64,000 nt of DNA from Neodontobutis hainanensis (taxonomy: Eukaryota; Chordata; Actinopteri; Gobiiformes; Odontobutidae). Below, in pieces: positions 32,706-54,821 of the stretch. The stretch is from positions 5,444,501 through 5,508,500 of the forward strand of contig JALDNG010000007.1 in assembly GCA_024349245.1 (NCBI GenBank). The letters run 5' to 3'. The position numbers and the translations under genes were made by a program. Position 1 is the stretch's first letter. The number at the start of each line of letters is the position of its first letter. The notes beneath the pieces are model-generated. The model saw nothing but the letters and a program-made list of their open reading frames with translations. It had not been told where the DNA came from and made no database searches.

Positions 32706-33602
32706 CACTCACCTAAAGGCTTATTAGGAACACCATACTAATGTAATACTGTGTTTGACTCCCTTTCACCTTCAGAACTGCCTTAATTCTACGTGGCATT
32801 GATTCAACAAGGTGCTAAAAGCATTCTTTAGAAATGTTGGCCCATATTGATAGGATAGCATTTTGCAGTTGATGGAGATTTGTGGGATGTACATCCAGGG
32901 CACGAAGCTCCCGTTCCACCACATCCCAAAGATGCTTTATTGGGTTGAGATCTGGTGACTGTGGGGGCCATTTTAGTTCAGTGAACTTATTGTCATGTTC
33001 AAGAAAACAATTTGAAATGATTGGAGATATAATAGCCATCAGAGGATGGGTACATGGTGGTCATAAAGGGATGGACATGGTCAGAAACAATGCTCAGGTA
33101 GGCCGTGGCATTTAAACGATGCCCAATTGGCACTAAGGGGCCTAAAGTGTGCCAAGAAATCATCCCCCACACCATAACACCACCACCACCAGCCTGCACA
33201 GTGGTAACAAGGCATGATGGATCCATGTTCTCATTCTGTTTACACCAAATTCTGACTGATCAACAAAGTATTTTAGTACACAGGACTGCCGCATACTGGA
33301 TGTTTTTCCCTTTTCACACCATTCTTTGTAAGCCCTAGAAATGGTTGTGCGTGAAAATCCCAGTAACTGAGCAGATTGTGAAATAGACTTGCCTGTCTGG
33401 CACCAACAACCATGCCGCGCTCAAAATTGCTTAAATCACCTTTCTTTCCCATTCTGACATTCAGTTTGGAGTTCAGGAGATTGTCTTGACCAGGACCACA
33501 CCCCTAAATGCACTGAAGCAACTGCCATGTGATTGGTTGATTAGATTCTTGCATTAATGAGAAATTTAACAGGTGTTCCTAATAATCCTTTAGGTGAATG
33601 TA
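32704..33602 (-). mobile_element. Tc1-like transposon with TA target sites
   Basis: The element body 32706-33600 is flanked by TA on both sides. Terminal inverted repeats of about 28 bp share CACCTAAAGG and TTATTAGGAACACC (left CACTCACC, right complement CATTCACC). A minus-strand transposase is readable in pieces. One (complement of 32999-33226) has GGGGVMVWGMISW. The other (complement of 32815-33039) has WPPQSPDLNPIKHLWDVVER, which carries the catalytic DLNP block and is followed by INxKECF-like residues. Frameshifts separate the pieces, so the copy is not active. The intact ends suggest a moderately recent insertion. Confidence 0.9.
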
Positions 33603-34490
33603 ACAGATGACGTGCTCAGTGAATGCCTCAGGCAATGGGGAACAGAGGAAGAGGAGCTGGAGGAGGGACCGTCATGGTAGGACAAACCCCTACATGGGAT
33701 GTACCACCGGAACATAACTGAAGTGGCTGATATTAAGAAATCCTACCAATGGCTAGAACGGGTCGGACTGAAGGACAGCACAGAGGCACTCATCATGGCT
33801 GCACAGGAACAAGCCCTGAGCACCAGAGCAATAGAGGCCTAGATCTACCACACCAGACAAGACCCAAGGTGTAGGCTGTGCAAACAGGCCCCTGAGACAA
33901 CCCAGCACTTAACTGCAGGCTGTATGATGCTGGCAGGGAAAACATACATGGAGCGCCATAACCAAGTGGCTGGCATAGTGTACAGGAACATCTGCACGGA
34001 GTATGGACTGGAAACCCCGAGGTCAAAGTGGAAAACACCTCCAAAGGTGGTAGAGAATGACCGAGCCAAGATCCTGTGGGACTTCCAGATTCAGACTGAC
34101 AGAATGGTAATGGCGAACCAACCAGACATCGTGGTGGTGGACAAACAGCAGAGGAAAGCCGTTGTGGTTGATGTGGCAATACCAAGTGATTGCAACATCA
34201 GGAAAAATGAACATGAGAAACTAGAGAAATACCAAGGGCTCAGAGAAGAGCTGGAAAAGGCTTGGAAGGTGAAGGCGACAGTGGTGCCCGTGGTCATCGG
34301 AGCACTCGGGGCAGTGACCCCCAAACTGGAAGAGTGGCTACAGCAGATCCCTGGAAGAACACCAGGCATCTCAATCCAGAAAAGTGCAGTACTAGGAACA
34401 GCAAAGATACTGCGCAGAACCCTCAAGCTCCCAGGCCTCTAGTAGAGGACCCGAGCTCGAAGGATGAGACTCGAAGGTAAAAATGAGGAT
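33603..34490 (+). pseudogene. 3' part of a LINE with restriction-like endonuclease
   Basis: One frame runs from 33603 to the stop near 34440, interrupted by TAG at 33678 and 33840. It includes DKPLHGMYHRNITEVADIKK, a zinc knuckle C-x2-C-x8-H-x4-C (CRLC...HLTAGC), then an endonuclease core DIVVVDKQQRKAVVVDVAIP with the D...DVA pattern of PD-(D/E)xK nucleases. It ends in a conserved VGALGAVTPKLEEWL-like tail and LGTAKILRRTLKLPGL. This is the C-terminus of LINEs using a restriction-like endonuclease (R2/R4/Dong-like group), abundant in fish. The reverse-transcriptase part is missing. The 172-codon open part starts at 33924. Confidence 0.85.
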
Positions 34491-44749
<10,259 letters not shown>

Positions 44750-44997
44750 TTATACTGCTTATCCTGTTACTCGCAGGGGGATAATAGGGGGCTGGATCTT
44801 AAGTGTAAGGTGAGGTACAGCCTGAATAATTGCCAGTTAATCACAGGGCTAACACTAAAGACATGTCTTAAGGTGATGGGCGGACGCTGAAAACCCTGGA
44901 GAGAACCCATAAAAGCACATGAAAGATGAGCAGACTCTACACAAAAAACCCAAGGATTGCACCCACAACCTTTGAGGCTAATCGGTGCTAATCACCA
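44750..44997 (-). mobile_element. Dispersed fish SINE-like repeat, minus strand, decayed
   Basis: Reads as the complement of the 24195-24446 family: CTGCTTATCCTGTTACTCGC, GTGAGGTACAGCCTGAATAA, TTAATCACAGGGCTAACAC, GACATGTCTTAAG, GGAGAGAACCCATAAAAGCA, then GATTGCACCCACAACCTTTG. Strong divergence implies an old insertion. Confidence 0.65.
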
Positions 44998-45578
44998 AAT
45001 TTCACCCTTTGAGAGAATATTTTCTTCACATCATATAGATGTTTTATGCTCGCTGTGTAAGTCAATGGCCCAATGTAAACCATAGCTCAAAGTCCACATC
45101 TGTGATACTGCGTTTGCATCACTGGCCACTCTTCCAATAAAAAAAATCTGTCCTAATATTTTGTGTGTTTCTCTTTCCAATCTCCGTCCAGCTTTTCCTC
45201 TTAATGCCACCTCTATATTTTATTTCTCATTCCCAACCTCCGTATTATAGCTGGGTGATCCTCTATCCACTCTGCTCTACCTCCCCTCGCTCTGTAATTG
45301 ATAGCACCTTGTGCTGTTATTTCATCCAAAGGGTCCTGTAAACAAAATCGTCTCTGACAGAACCAATATGGAAATCTCAGGCTGTGGGTCCACGAGTTAC
45401 AGCCTGCATCATAGTGTGTGTGTCAGGGCAAGAAAGAGGGTTTGAAAGTGTGTTTTTAAACTGTAATTCATGAGTTCATGTGTGTGTCAGTGTGTATTTA
45501 TAAGTGAGACTCAAGGTGGCTCTCAGTCCGCTGTAATAAGTTCTAGTGCAGCTAGTCATTGAGCTGGTGCAGGTTGAG

Positions 45579-45595
45579 TGTGTGTGTGTGTGTGT

Positions 45596-45690
<95 letters not shown>
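45579..45690. repeat. (TG)n microsatellite, about 110 bp
   Basis: TG array with a TA interruption at about 45600 and a CG/CA-containing end. It is complementary in orientation to the (CA)n array 2.6 kb upstream. Confidence 0.97.
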
Positions 45691-48600
45691 CATATGTGTG
45701 AGAGCGATGGGATGGGGTCAAGGCCAAATTGACATCAAATGGTCTAAATTAGCCCCACTTGTCTCCATTGATTTACGGTGCGTGAGTAAATTGCATCTGT
45801 AGCAGGAGAGGAGTCAAGGAGCGCAGAGAGGATGCGGGCTGGCTGTAATTGATCTCAGGCCGCTGCTGTGCGTTTGGGTGACACACTGTACCGACACTAC
45901 ACACATAAGCACCTTACTATCATCATGGCAGAGACACTTAACCTTTTACTCGAAAGGCTACCAGGAACATGGCTGTGAACAGGAAGGACCTGAGGGATTT
46001 CACTCAGCAAGTTAAAAAAACTTTTATGGTTCAAGAGGTTGAGTGTTTAAAAGCTACGGGAAAATATCAAGAACTCTGTGTTATTTAATCATACTTTACC
46101 CTGTAAGCTGTGTGTATGTGCTGTGATGGATACCAAGAGAAGGGGCAAGCTGATAGATCTTCGAAATGAGCTGTAGGATTGGCAGGTGGTGTTTATTAAA
46201 TAAATGCATAGAATGCTGTAAAACTAAAGAAACTTCACATTGCATTATTTTCCGTCACAAACTACAATCAGCTGCTTTTATTGTGACTGCACTTTAGTGC
46301 TTTTTATTTTTCTTTATAATCTTTGTTGTCTAGCTTATGCTCTTTACTAAACTCACTAATCTCTCTTTTAGGTCAATTCTATGAAACTGTTCCTGTCTCA
46401 TCATTATCAGCATCATCATCATCATTTATTTTTATGTACTTTTAAAATACTTGCACTTTGGCCAAATGACTTAGGTTAAAAAGGTTAAATGGTTTATATG
46501 GTTAACTGTTCATATTTCATCATCATATTTCATTATTTATTTGTTGTATTTCATGTTAAAAATAGTAATCAACTAAAATAAGCTTGTGTGCAGACATTAG
46601 TTCACCTGTGCTTTATTGTGAAGGCTTAGTTAGTCACGGCAATACTTAATGGGCAGAATGAGTTCATGAGAAATATGTGTTTTCAACTACTCATGTACAA
46701 GCTGTTTAAACTACATCTCCAAAATCAATGGCTGTAAGATTATTGGTTGTTAAGAGCTAAAGTGGAATGAATGTGTAACTTATTTCAGTTATAAGCACTA
46801 TTTTAGATAGTTTTGTACATGTTTATTTCTAGGAAATAGACCTAGCCCTTAACCAATGCTAGCTTAACGTAACCCTGTATTCATATACAATGTCTTGTGC
46901 TGGTGCTTACTATTTCCTTCAATGTAATTATCAGGTCTTTTGGAAGCTAATAGCTTTTTTCTGTTTATGTAGGCAGTTTCAGTTTAACTCATAATTTTCA
47001 CCTGTCTTGAGAAAACCGTCAATAAAGCAAAGCACTCAGATTCTGGTACCTTGTTTATCTATGTTTACACATATATTATATATTACATTATGTAGTAACA
47101 GTAAACAAAAAGCTGATTTAAAAGAAAAAACAGCCTGACACAGAAAATAAACTATTTAGATTGCCAGTGGTGCAGCTATGTTTTACAATCTTTAGGTAAA
47201 AAAGTGTCCCAGTCCACATCCATTAGTGCTTATAATACTGATGTATACTGATGGAGATGGAAAACATGTTTGAAGTGAACAAAATAAGCATCTATTTGGT
47301 ACTTTACAAGAATCGTCAATATGTTTGTTTGATATAAATTGTCAAATATTAAAGTCTGTTCCATTTAAAATGGACTCAAACACAGCATTATTAAATGGTG
47401 ATTTTCTTAAATGATGCAGGATGCATTTTCTTGGATAATGCAAGAGTGCATTAATGTATTTGTTAAAACCAGTTTAAAACACCATCACTACCACAACAGA
47501 CAACCTTGACATTAAGAGACTTTAGTTAAACTTTAAGCAGTAGTTAAATCTACAGCCTGGGCAAACGGTGAGTTCTTTCACAGAAGAGCTCACGTATACT
47601 CCGTGCCTGAGCGGTTCTCTGCAGCTTTAATTGGAGTCTAATGTATTCCATTTGCTTCACTGAGCAGAGAGATGGCTTTGGTTTTCCAACTGGAGAAACG
47701 GAGCAGACAAGATAGAAGAGTGGGGCTTGTGGAAGTTAAGAGGGAGGTTTGTCAGTGGTGGTCATCTCTCTAGTCTCTGAGTCAAGTATTGTCTGAACAA
47801 CGCTGTCGACTGAGATTTTCACAAGAGCCATTTGATCTGAAAGGAAATAGCCATATCTAAACTCTTCAGCTACAGCTCCAGGAACAAAGTCTCACCTTTT
47901 TGTCTCAAACAGAACAACTTCTCATATGTGTTTGGATAAACCCCAAACTCACCATTGTTCGGAGTAGCTAATACAATGCTACTAAGTGCTTCTGTAGGAA
48001 TGTAGTGCATGTGTAACCCGTGCTCAAATGGCTACTCAGTCCTCAACATGACCTCTTCTTGACTGCTGAGCATTACTATAGTTATAATGCATTAATAAGC
48101 TATAGTTCTTATAAATTCAAAGACTTAGTAATGATTATTGTTTTGTTTTGTTTTTGGTTGACCAAAAGCCTGCAAAAAAAAAAAATTCTGACATGGCCAA
48201 TATTTCCAGGTGAACAGGTAGCATGGAAATACCAGAAAACCCATCCAAACCATCATAGGTATAGCTTGCATAAACAAGTTACGTTGCTGGAAAAGTGGTA
48301 AAAAGCTAGATTTATATAGAGTGAAAGAAGTAAAAGTATATTGTAGCCCCAAAAAACACAAGAGAGGTACATATAACTGAGTTGGAAAATTTGCCCTTTG
48401 TTACAACAATAGCGTGAAATTAAAAATGTGTTATTCTCAGTGCTGGACCATTCCCTCTTTGCAGTCCTACTTCTAGCAGCACCACATTTAATATGGTTAA
48501 AGTCTTATTTGACTACCTCTGGGCCCCACAGTGGATGTCACTGGGTATACGCTGCTTGTGCAGACCTGGCAGCTCCCACAAGCCCATATGCAAATATGAA

Positions 48601-48853
48601 TAGCTGTTTAAATATGAAGTAAAGCTCTGCAGAGATTTAAAAAAATTGACTTTCTAGCATCTAGTTTTCAGACTGTATTTACATATCTTTGCAAAAAAAT
48701 ATGCAAGGGTAATATAGACCACTCAACAATTTCAAAAGACGCATTGGGTTCTTTATAAGTTGGCTTTAGAAAAGTAAGAGTAGATTTGTCAAGGGAAGTT
48801 GTGATCTAGTAATGTGAAGTGTTTATAAGATGAGTTTTTTTCTCTTGTGACAG
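45691..48853. other. Intergenic
   Basis: AT-rich, with a short CAT array at 46400-46427 and an A tract at 48172-48184. No gene recognised. Confidence 0.45.
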
Positions 48854-51240
48854 AAGATGTGGAGGTCATCTCACCACAGAAAAACGCTGACACGGGTTTC
48901 TGTGATGACCAGCATTACCTCAGGGTGGGCACAGATCCTATGCAGCCTGACAGTGATGAGAGCACACTCCCTTCACTTTTTGTGATGTGTTCAGCACCCG
49001 ACCAACCTAAGCTCACAGATTCTAGAGGGTGTTTTTTCATTTTGATGACATTCCATATGTGCGTCCACTAAAGCACTTTACATGTGACTGCTGCAAACAC
49101 AGATAGGACTGTCTCAATACGTACTTCACAAACCTGATATCAGATGTGTCCAAATTTGTTTTGTTTTGGGGAGATGTTCTCACGAGACGGTAGCCTGCCC
49201 GGTCACTCAGGGTGAAGTATCTGGTGAGCCTGTTGTGCTGTCATGTTAAAAAAAAAACTTCAAAATGATTACACAGTAAAATTATTTTGAGTTGTCAAGG
49301 TGTACATGCTTATGCTGAGCTTCAAAAAAATTCATAGTAGTAGAAATCAACATGAATGTCAAACCTATTTTACTGAACAATCACTACATTTGATTGTCAA
49401 AACAAAATTGTTCACCTTTTCTTCCTTGTTTTCTCATATTTTCTTTAGCTTCAAAAAGATAGAAACACTAGCTCCATTTTAAATGTGCCAACTCCTTCAG
49501 CTGGGTTCTTTTAGGGTGACAGAGAGAGTGCTGCACTAAACCATGCGTGCAGTAAAAGTGGGGCTTGTATAATTGCACAATTTAGCTAGGACTCATCCCG
49601 ACTGAAGTGCAAAAGTAGAACAGGTCAGATTCTGTGGTCAGCCTGACAGTGAAGAAGCACCGCAGTCAACCTTATGACACAGAGGCAGATTGAAGATGCA
49701 TACTCTTCTTTTTTTTTTTTTTTTAATAACACAACACACTTTACAAGTTGTATCAGAAGAGTTATACAGTCTACAATGACAAAGCAATCTTAATGATGAA
49801 TGCCTGCCTTTTTGCAATATAATGAATGTTTGCTGCCTCTAGGCTTCCTGGAGTTGTGACAAGTAGAATAACTATACGGGGCGAAGGGGGGGAAAAAATT
49901 TTAAATTGCTCAATTTATTCATGTCTTCAGTAGAAGGGGAAGGGTATGACTTCTGCCCCTCATCTTTTTATAGACCATAAGCAACTTCAGAGAAATTTGG
50001 ATTCAGCAGAAAGTTTTTTTTTTTTGTCCCAAAATTGGAAAATTATCTGCAGTTCCTTTTCTTCTGCTTACCCTCTTCCAAGCAGCAAATGTAGTCTCAT
50101 TGGTATACAGAACCATTGTTGTACAAATAACACTTTTCTTTACTGCATGCTTGTTGAACAAATGTCTGGCTTGGGCTACAGCCTCAAGAGGAGAGAGTTG
50201 AGTTTAAAAAGATTTTTCAGGCTTAAGTCACAGTGAACGCTGCATCTGGCTCTGGGAGTGACATTGAGGGAAAGAAAATTAGTATCATATTTTAAAATGT
50301 AGCACTGATTTGGTTCTGCTCCATAACACAGATGGAGAGCAGTTGCCGAGACGAAGGTGTAGAATTAGTCGGACTGTGGCTGAAAGGGCAGAGAAGTGTG
50401 TTTGGAGAATGAAGTACAGAACAGGACGTGAGGGAAAAGGCTGGGTCAACTCTCAGCAGTGGAGACAAACTTTGCAGTTGGAATGGAAATCTAATCATGT
50501 GTGAAACTTATTAGGGATAAATGAGAGAGAAAATCATGCAACTTAAGAGTACCAGTCAGGACTTTTCCACACAGGGGCCACTAGGGGATGCTATCACTCC
50601 TTGCTTTTGACTGCGTGAGACCCTGAACAATCGGACAAACAGAAGCAGAGGCTCCGCAAGACTCACGTATCTTCGTCCCCGGAAATCCTCCTAATTTGCA
50701 ATTCAATAAGTCACCATGCCATCTCTTCTGCTTTTCCACATTTATCTGACAAAGGAAAGCGTAATGAAATATGGCCACGCACTCCGACAGGACCTTCTTC
50801 TGGAGGTATATTTTTGGCTGCTAACTCCTTCCAAAGCTCACTCCCGCACACGCTGCCACTAATAGAAAGTGAATGACACGTCCAACACGGGCGAAGTTCT
50901 ATCGATTACACCGGGAACAGGTGTCGCGCGTGTCTCTATGAATAATGCACGCGGAGGATGAACACACGACGAGAGCGCGCACTTCTTCTACCGTGCACAC
51001 GCTCACAGAAACAACGTGGACTTCGTCTAATGTGGCAAACACTGACTCGACAACGTGTTTTTTTCTTGCTGGCTTCACATTAACCTAATTGTAGTTTACC
51101 TCCTACTTTAGTTTTCCATAGAGTCTCTACTTGCCTTGTCACCTTTTTTTTTATCTTAAACCAATTTTAAAATTTCTCCTCAAAACGCTGAAAGAGAAGC
51201 TTATGTCAAAAGAAGCAAAACAAATTTAAGTCGAACACAT
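48854..51240. other. Intergenic, upstream of the TMEM132-type gene
   Basis: Contains an exon-like open stretch at 48854-49070 (see findings), T tracts at 49709-49725 and 50016-50026, and a CpG-rich block at 50880-51060 that likely belongs to the downstream promoter. No gene identified with confidence. Confidence 0.4.
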
Positions 51241-51987
51241 TCCTGCAGCGTCTATTGGCTACTTAACTGTCATTCCAAATTCCCAAGTCCCGCCTTTATC
51301 CCCTACTCTCGTCAGCCCCAGTGTATCCCCAGTCCTCCTCCTCTTCGTCCTCGTCTGTGGCGGCTGCTGGAAGCGTCAGACCTACTCTGTTTTCTCTCCT
51401 CTGCTGTCGTCCCTCCATCCCGCTGACTAGAGCCCGGCGCTCGCAACTTACAGCCAGACGCGCGCACATTAGGCTCCTGCACAGGCACCGGAGGAGGACA
51501 GGCTGCAGCCCTGCCAGTTTGGATTTATTTATCAAAGACTTTTATTTTTTTTTTGTCCTTACGCATTTTGAGTTTGACTTAGTGGTTCTTTACAGTGGAG
51601 TTTGTAGTCCACTTTGCATCAAGTTTAACAAATAAAAAGTCCCGGAGAGGCAGAGACCGTCCCGTTTGGATAAATAGCTAAAGCAGAGAGGAAGGCAGCT
51701 CGTAGCCGGGGAAAACCCGTCCACTTCTCTGGTCTGACTGCGAGAGTTATTTGGGGAACAATCAAGGATTAAAAAAAACAATTTTTGTCTTGTTTTTTGT
51801 TTTATCACAGACCAAAGAGGCAGTTGAAGTCTGGGGTCAAGCACAGCTGGACGCACCTTGGTCAAAATGAGATTACTGAAGGCATCGACGCGGTAGGGTT
51901 CTGCGCTTGGAGAGATATATTAAAGAGCAGAAGAAGCCCTGTGTCGCCGCTGTACTGAACAGAGTTGTTGTGTGGTCCGTCGGGAGG
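50880..51987 (+). promoter_or_regulatory. Promoter and 5'UTR of the TMEM132-type gene
   Basis: CpG density rises from 50880. An inverted CCAAT box (ATTGG, 51254-51258) is followed by a pyrimidine-rich, GC-rich stretch (51300-51430) where transcription probably starts. No clear TATA box. The leader then contains a short upstream ORF at 51867-51896. Placement of the start is inferred. Confidence 0.45.
51867..51896 (+). promoter_or_regulatory. Upstream ORF in the TMEM132-type 5'UTR
   Basis: ATG with A at -3 opens a 9-codon frame (MRLLKASTR) closed by TAG, 91 bases before the main start. Such uORFs usually reduce translation of the main frame. Confidence 0.5.
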
Positions 51988-52084
51988 ATGGACGTAGTGG
52001 AGTCGGACCGGGGAATGCGTCGCGTGCTGCGGGGATCTCACCTCTGGACCCGGGGAACGCTGCTGCTGCTCGTTTTGTTCCAAG
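51988..52084 (+). CDS. tmem132b: First coding exon of a TMEM132-family gene (signal peptide), partial
   Basis: The exon encodes 32 residues, starting MDVVESDRGMRRVLRGSHLW, then TRG and the hydrophobic run TLLLLVLF. It reads as an N-region of mixed charge with several Arg followed by a signal-peptide core. It stops in phase 1 at CAAG before GTAAGG, a good donor. TMEM132 proteins are single-pass type I membrane proteins of neural cells with a large extracellular part. Their first exon carries little beyond the signal peptide and is followed by a very long intron, as here. In human, TMEM132B lies next to AACS in the same orientation, so synteny is the main reason for the name. The sequence alone shows only a secreted or membrane protein start. 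A second in-frame Met at residue 10 could also serve as start. Confidence 0.6.
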
Positions 52085-52331
52085 GTAAGGCAGTGGAAGG
52101 AGACTTGTTGCCAGTTTCAAGTGCTGCTTTAGAGTTCGCCTTCTCTTCGTTTAAACCTTCCACTTTTCCCGTTTTGGCTGCTATATGTTTTCATTGCTCT
52201 AATCTGCGTACGTTCATGCGTGGTTTTTTAAAAAAGTATTATATGTGGCAAATTTAGAACTTAATTTTGACCAAAAGCAATCCACCGCTACTTGACATTC
52301 CAGGCTTTGTTGTTTTTTATTTTGGCTTAAA

Positions 52332-52362
<31 letters not shown>

Positions 52363-54821
52363 TTACACAATTTAAAATATTTCAAAATCCTCAAGTTAAA
52401 ATCCTCAAGTTATTTACAACTCGAATGTGTCAGTGTGAAACCATGATGAGCGTCAGAGGCAGCGTCAGGTGGGCAGTAACTGGTCACATGTGAGGTAGGC
52501 TTAACGAGCCCCGGTGTGTAAGACTGACCTGTCCCAGAGCAGTCTGTCCGTCTGGGTACTGGACCCTAGAGCAGTTATGGACCAGTTATAAACCTACACT
52601 TTAGTTAAGAGGAAAGAAAAGTCTGACTTGTGTTAAATGCTCCCCGCTGAGATGACGATGTGGAGATGAATCAAGGCTTCTTTAATGTAGTCAATAAATG
52701 TCGCCTCCTACCATCTCTCTCTGCTGAATGACACAGCGATTCCAATCAAAATATTGTTTAATACAGGATTATTATCTTTAGGAGGAAATCTTTTTCCTCA
52801 TTGGGAAACATCTTTCAACTCTTTAATATGATCTGTATCGGACTAAATACACAAAGCTCCATTTAAACCAGACTAAATGCTTCCTTTATTTGGACTGTCA
52901 TTTTGGAAGCGCATTGTGAATCCAGGTCAAGCGGCTCCAGCTAAGTCAGAATAAAATAATGTGAAGCATCCCGAGAGACTTGTGGTCCGTGGCCCACAGT
53001 ATGTGCGTCAGTGCATCTCTGTTCCACACAAATGAGCGCCTTTCAGCAGTAAGCATCAGTCCGTGTGCGCGCCTGGCCGCCGTGTGAATGGTGTGTACCA
53101 TCTCGCGGCTCACTGAACAGTATAGGCTCCAGTCTGTGCGCTCCGCAGCGAGCGGTGGGGCAGCAGTCGCTCTGCACTCACAGCGAAGCGGACAGGAAAG
53201 TGCACAGTGCAAGGAGAGAACAGAACGACTCACTGGAAAACAGCTGTGTCCGGCAAAACGGTTGAGTAACCAAAAGAGGAAATCAAGCAAAAATTCGCTC
53301 TGCCTGTCCCGTCACTCTTCTACCATTTACCCCTTACTACTTCCCTGTAGCAGTAGAGACCATTTGTCTGACTGTTCAGATTCCTATGTGCTGTGTCTCT
53401 GGGTATAGTTCACCCACTTTAGACCGTCTGTCCATGCTGCTCTCCCTCGCGGTCATTCACAGTCCCCTGTCCCTCTAACACACAAGGTCCTGTCCGACTT
53501 GGCTGTGGGTTAGACTGTTTTTATTGGGCATCAGGGAGCCCTGGCTCTAATGCGGTAATGGCCACCCCAGGCTGTTAAAAAACTAATCAACAACCTTTCC
53601 CTGGATCACTGTCTCCCATGAGCTGATGCCTTTATGTGACATTTGCATTTAGTCAGCCTTACTAATGACATTGTGACTGTGTCACCATATAGCCTATGTG
53701 TTATATTTCATGTACACTAAAAAATGATATAAAAGACAAGCAAGGACAGCATGTCACAGCACATCTAAAAGAAATATGTGCCCACTTTGCCTTTCGAACC
53801 GATCTTCAATGTACTACTGGTATATCCCATTTCACAGTAATTACATCACTGTGTTGTTTCGTCACTCAGGTTGCCGACAGGTTTTTCGATCTGTTTTCAA
53901 CACAGAGATGTGTGCTGCTCTGGCTTTAATGCGGGGGCCATGGCTCTTTTTACTCAGTGGGGTTTCTGTGTGTGTGGGTGGCCGGGGAACTCCCCAGCTC
54001 ATGTTTATGTAAATGAAATACAACAGCATTACAGGTGATTTCATAAAGTCTAAGAATTTATATTTGATAGTTGCCGGCTGCAGAGAGTATTTTTACATTC
54101 CCTTCATCACATTAGGAGAACGCAGTGAATTTTATTGTATTGTATTGTATTTATTTTTGAAGAAGGTTTTTGCAGTGGTTTATTTTTTCAAACATCCAAC
54201 ATCTTTTAACATCTGTCTGATTATTTGTGCCAGCTGGGAATGGACACCACATTTAACCTGTAGGAGAATGTCAGCACTTTGCTTCATTATTCATGTGAGA
54301 CAGCACATTAATAATTTTGGATGTATAATCACTATCTACATATAGACACTGTCTTCTCTTCTTTCACTGTGTGTGCATCTTATTATTGGTTTTACTCAGA
54401 CACACACACCTCTGAAAATACAAAACAGACAGGATTGTTAATGGGATAGCAGAAAATGATATCCTTTGCAGTGAGCCATTCCTGTTCCAAATGCACTCAC
54501 TTGACGCTGTTTTGTCATGGCGGCAGTGAGAATCCCAGAGCATGACATTCTTCTGAGAAAAGGTCATGAAGACTGGGAACCATAGGGGAAACTCGGGGCC
54601 TTTATCTTTTACCTCCTCTTCCCCAGTCAGGAACTGTTCACTTTTTGTTTGCAATTGATTTTGTTACATGTTACATGTTGTCTGTTAAGCTGCAAGAAGT
54701 TGATAGTTTGAGGTAAACAATGCTTTCAAGTTGCTTCTAATAAGGAGTAAAAATGAACAAAACTGTCAATGAGAAGGGCAAAAAAGTAAAAAGAAAACTA
54801 TTTTTTTGGCAGAAAATAAAT
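52085..54821. other. Intron 1 of the TMEM132-type gene, 5' part
   Basis: No further exon is seen. It holds a (TTTA)n run at 52332-52358, the tandem 14-bp duplication at 52384-52411, a CpG-rich block at 52980-53240 and a short TTGTA-type repeat near 54135. Confidence 0.45.
52384..52411. repeat. Tandem 14-bp duplication
   Basis: AAAATCCTCAAGTT at 52384-52397 is repeated exactly at 52398-52411. Confidence 0.9.

Noticed and set aside
53088..53408. 106-codon open frame in the CpG-rich block of the TMEM132-type intron
   Set aside because: No recognisable protein, several overlapping frames on both strands, and no splice context.
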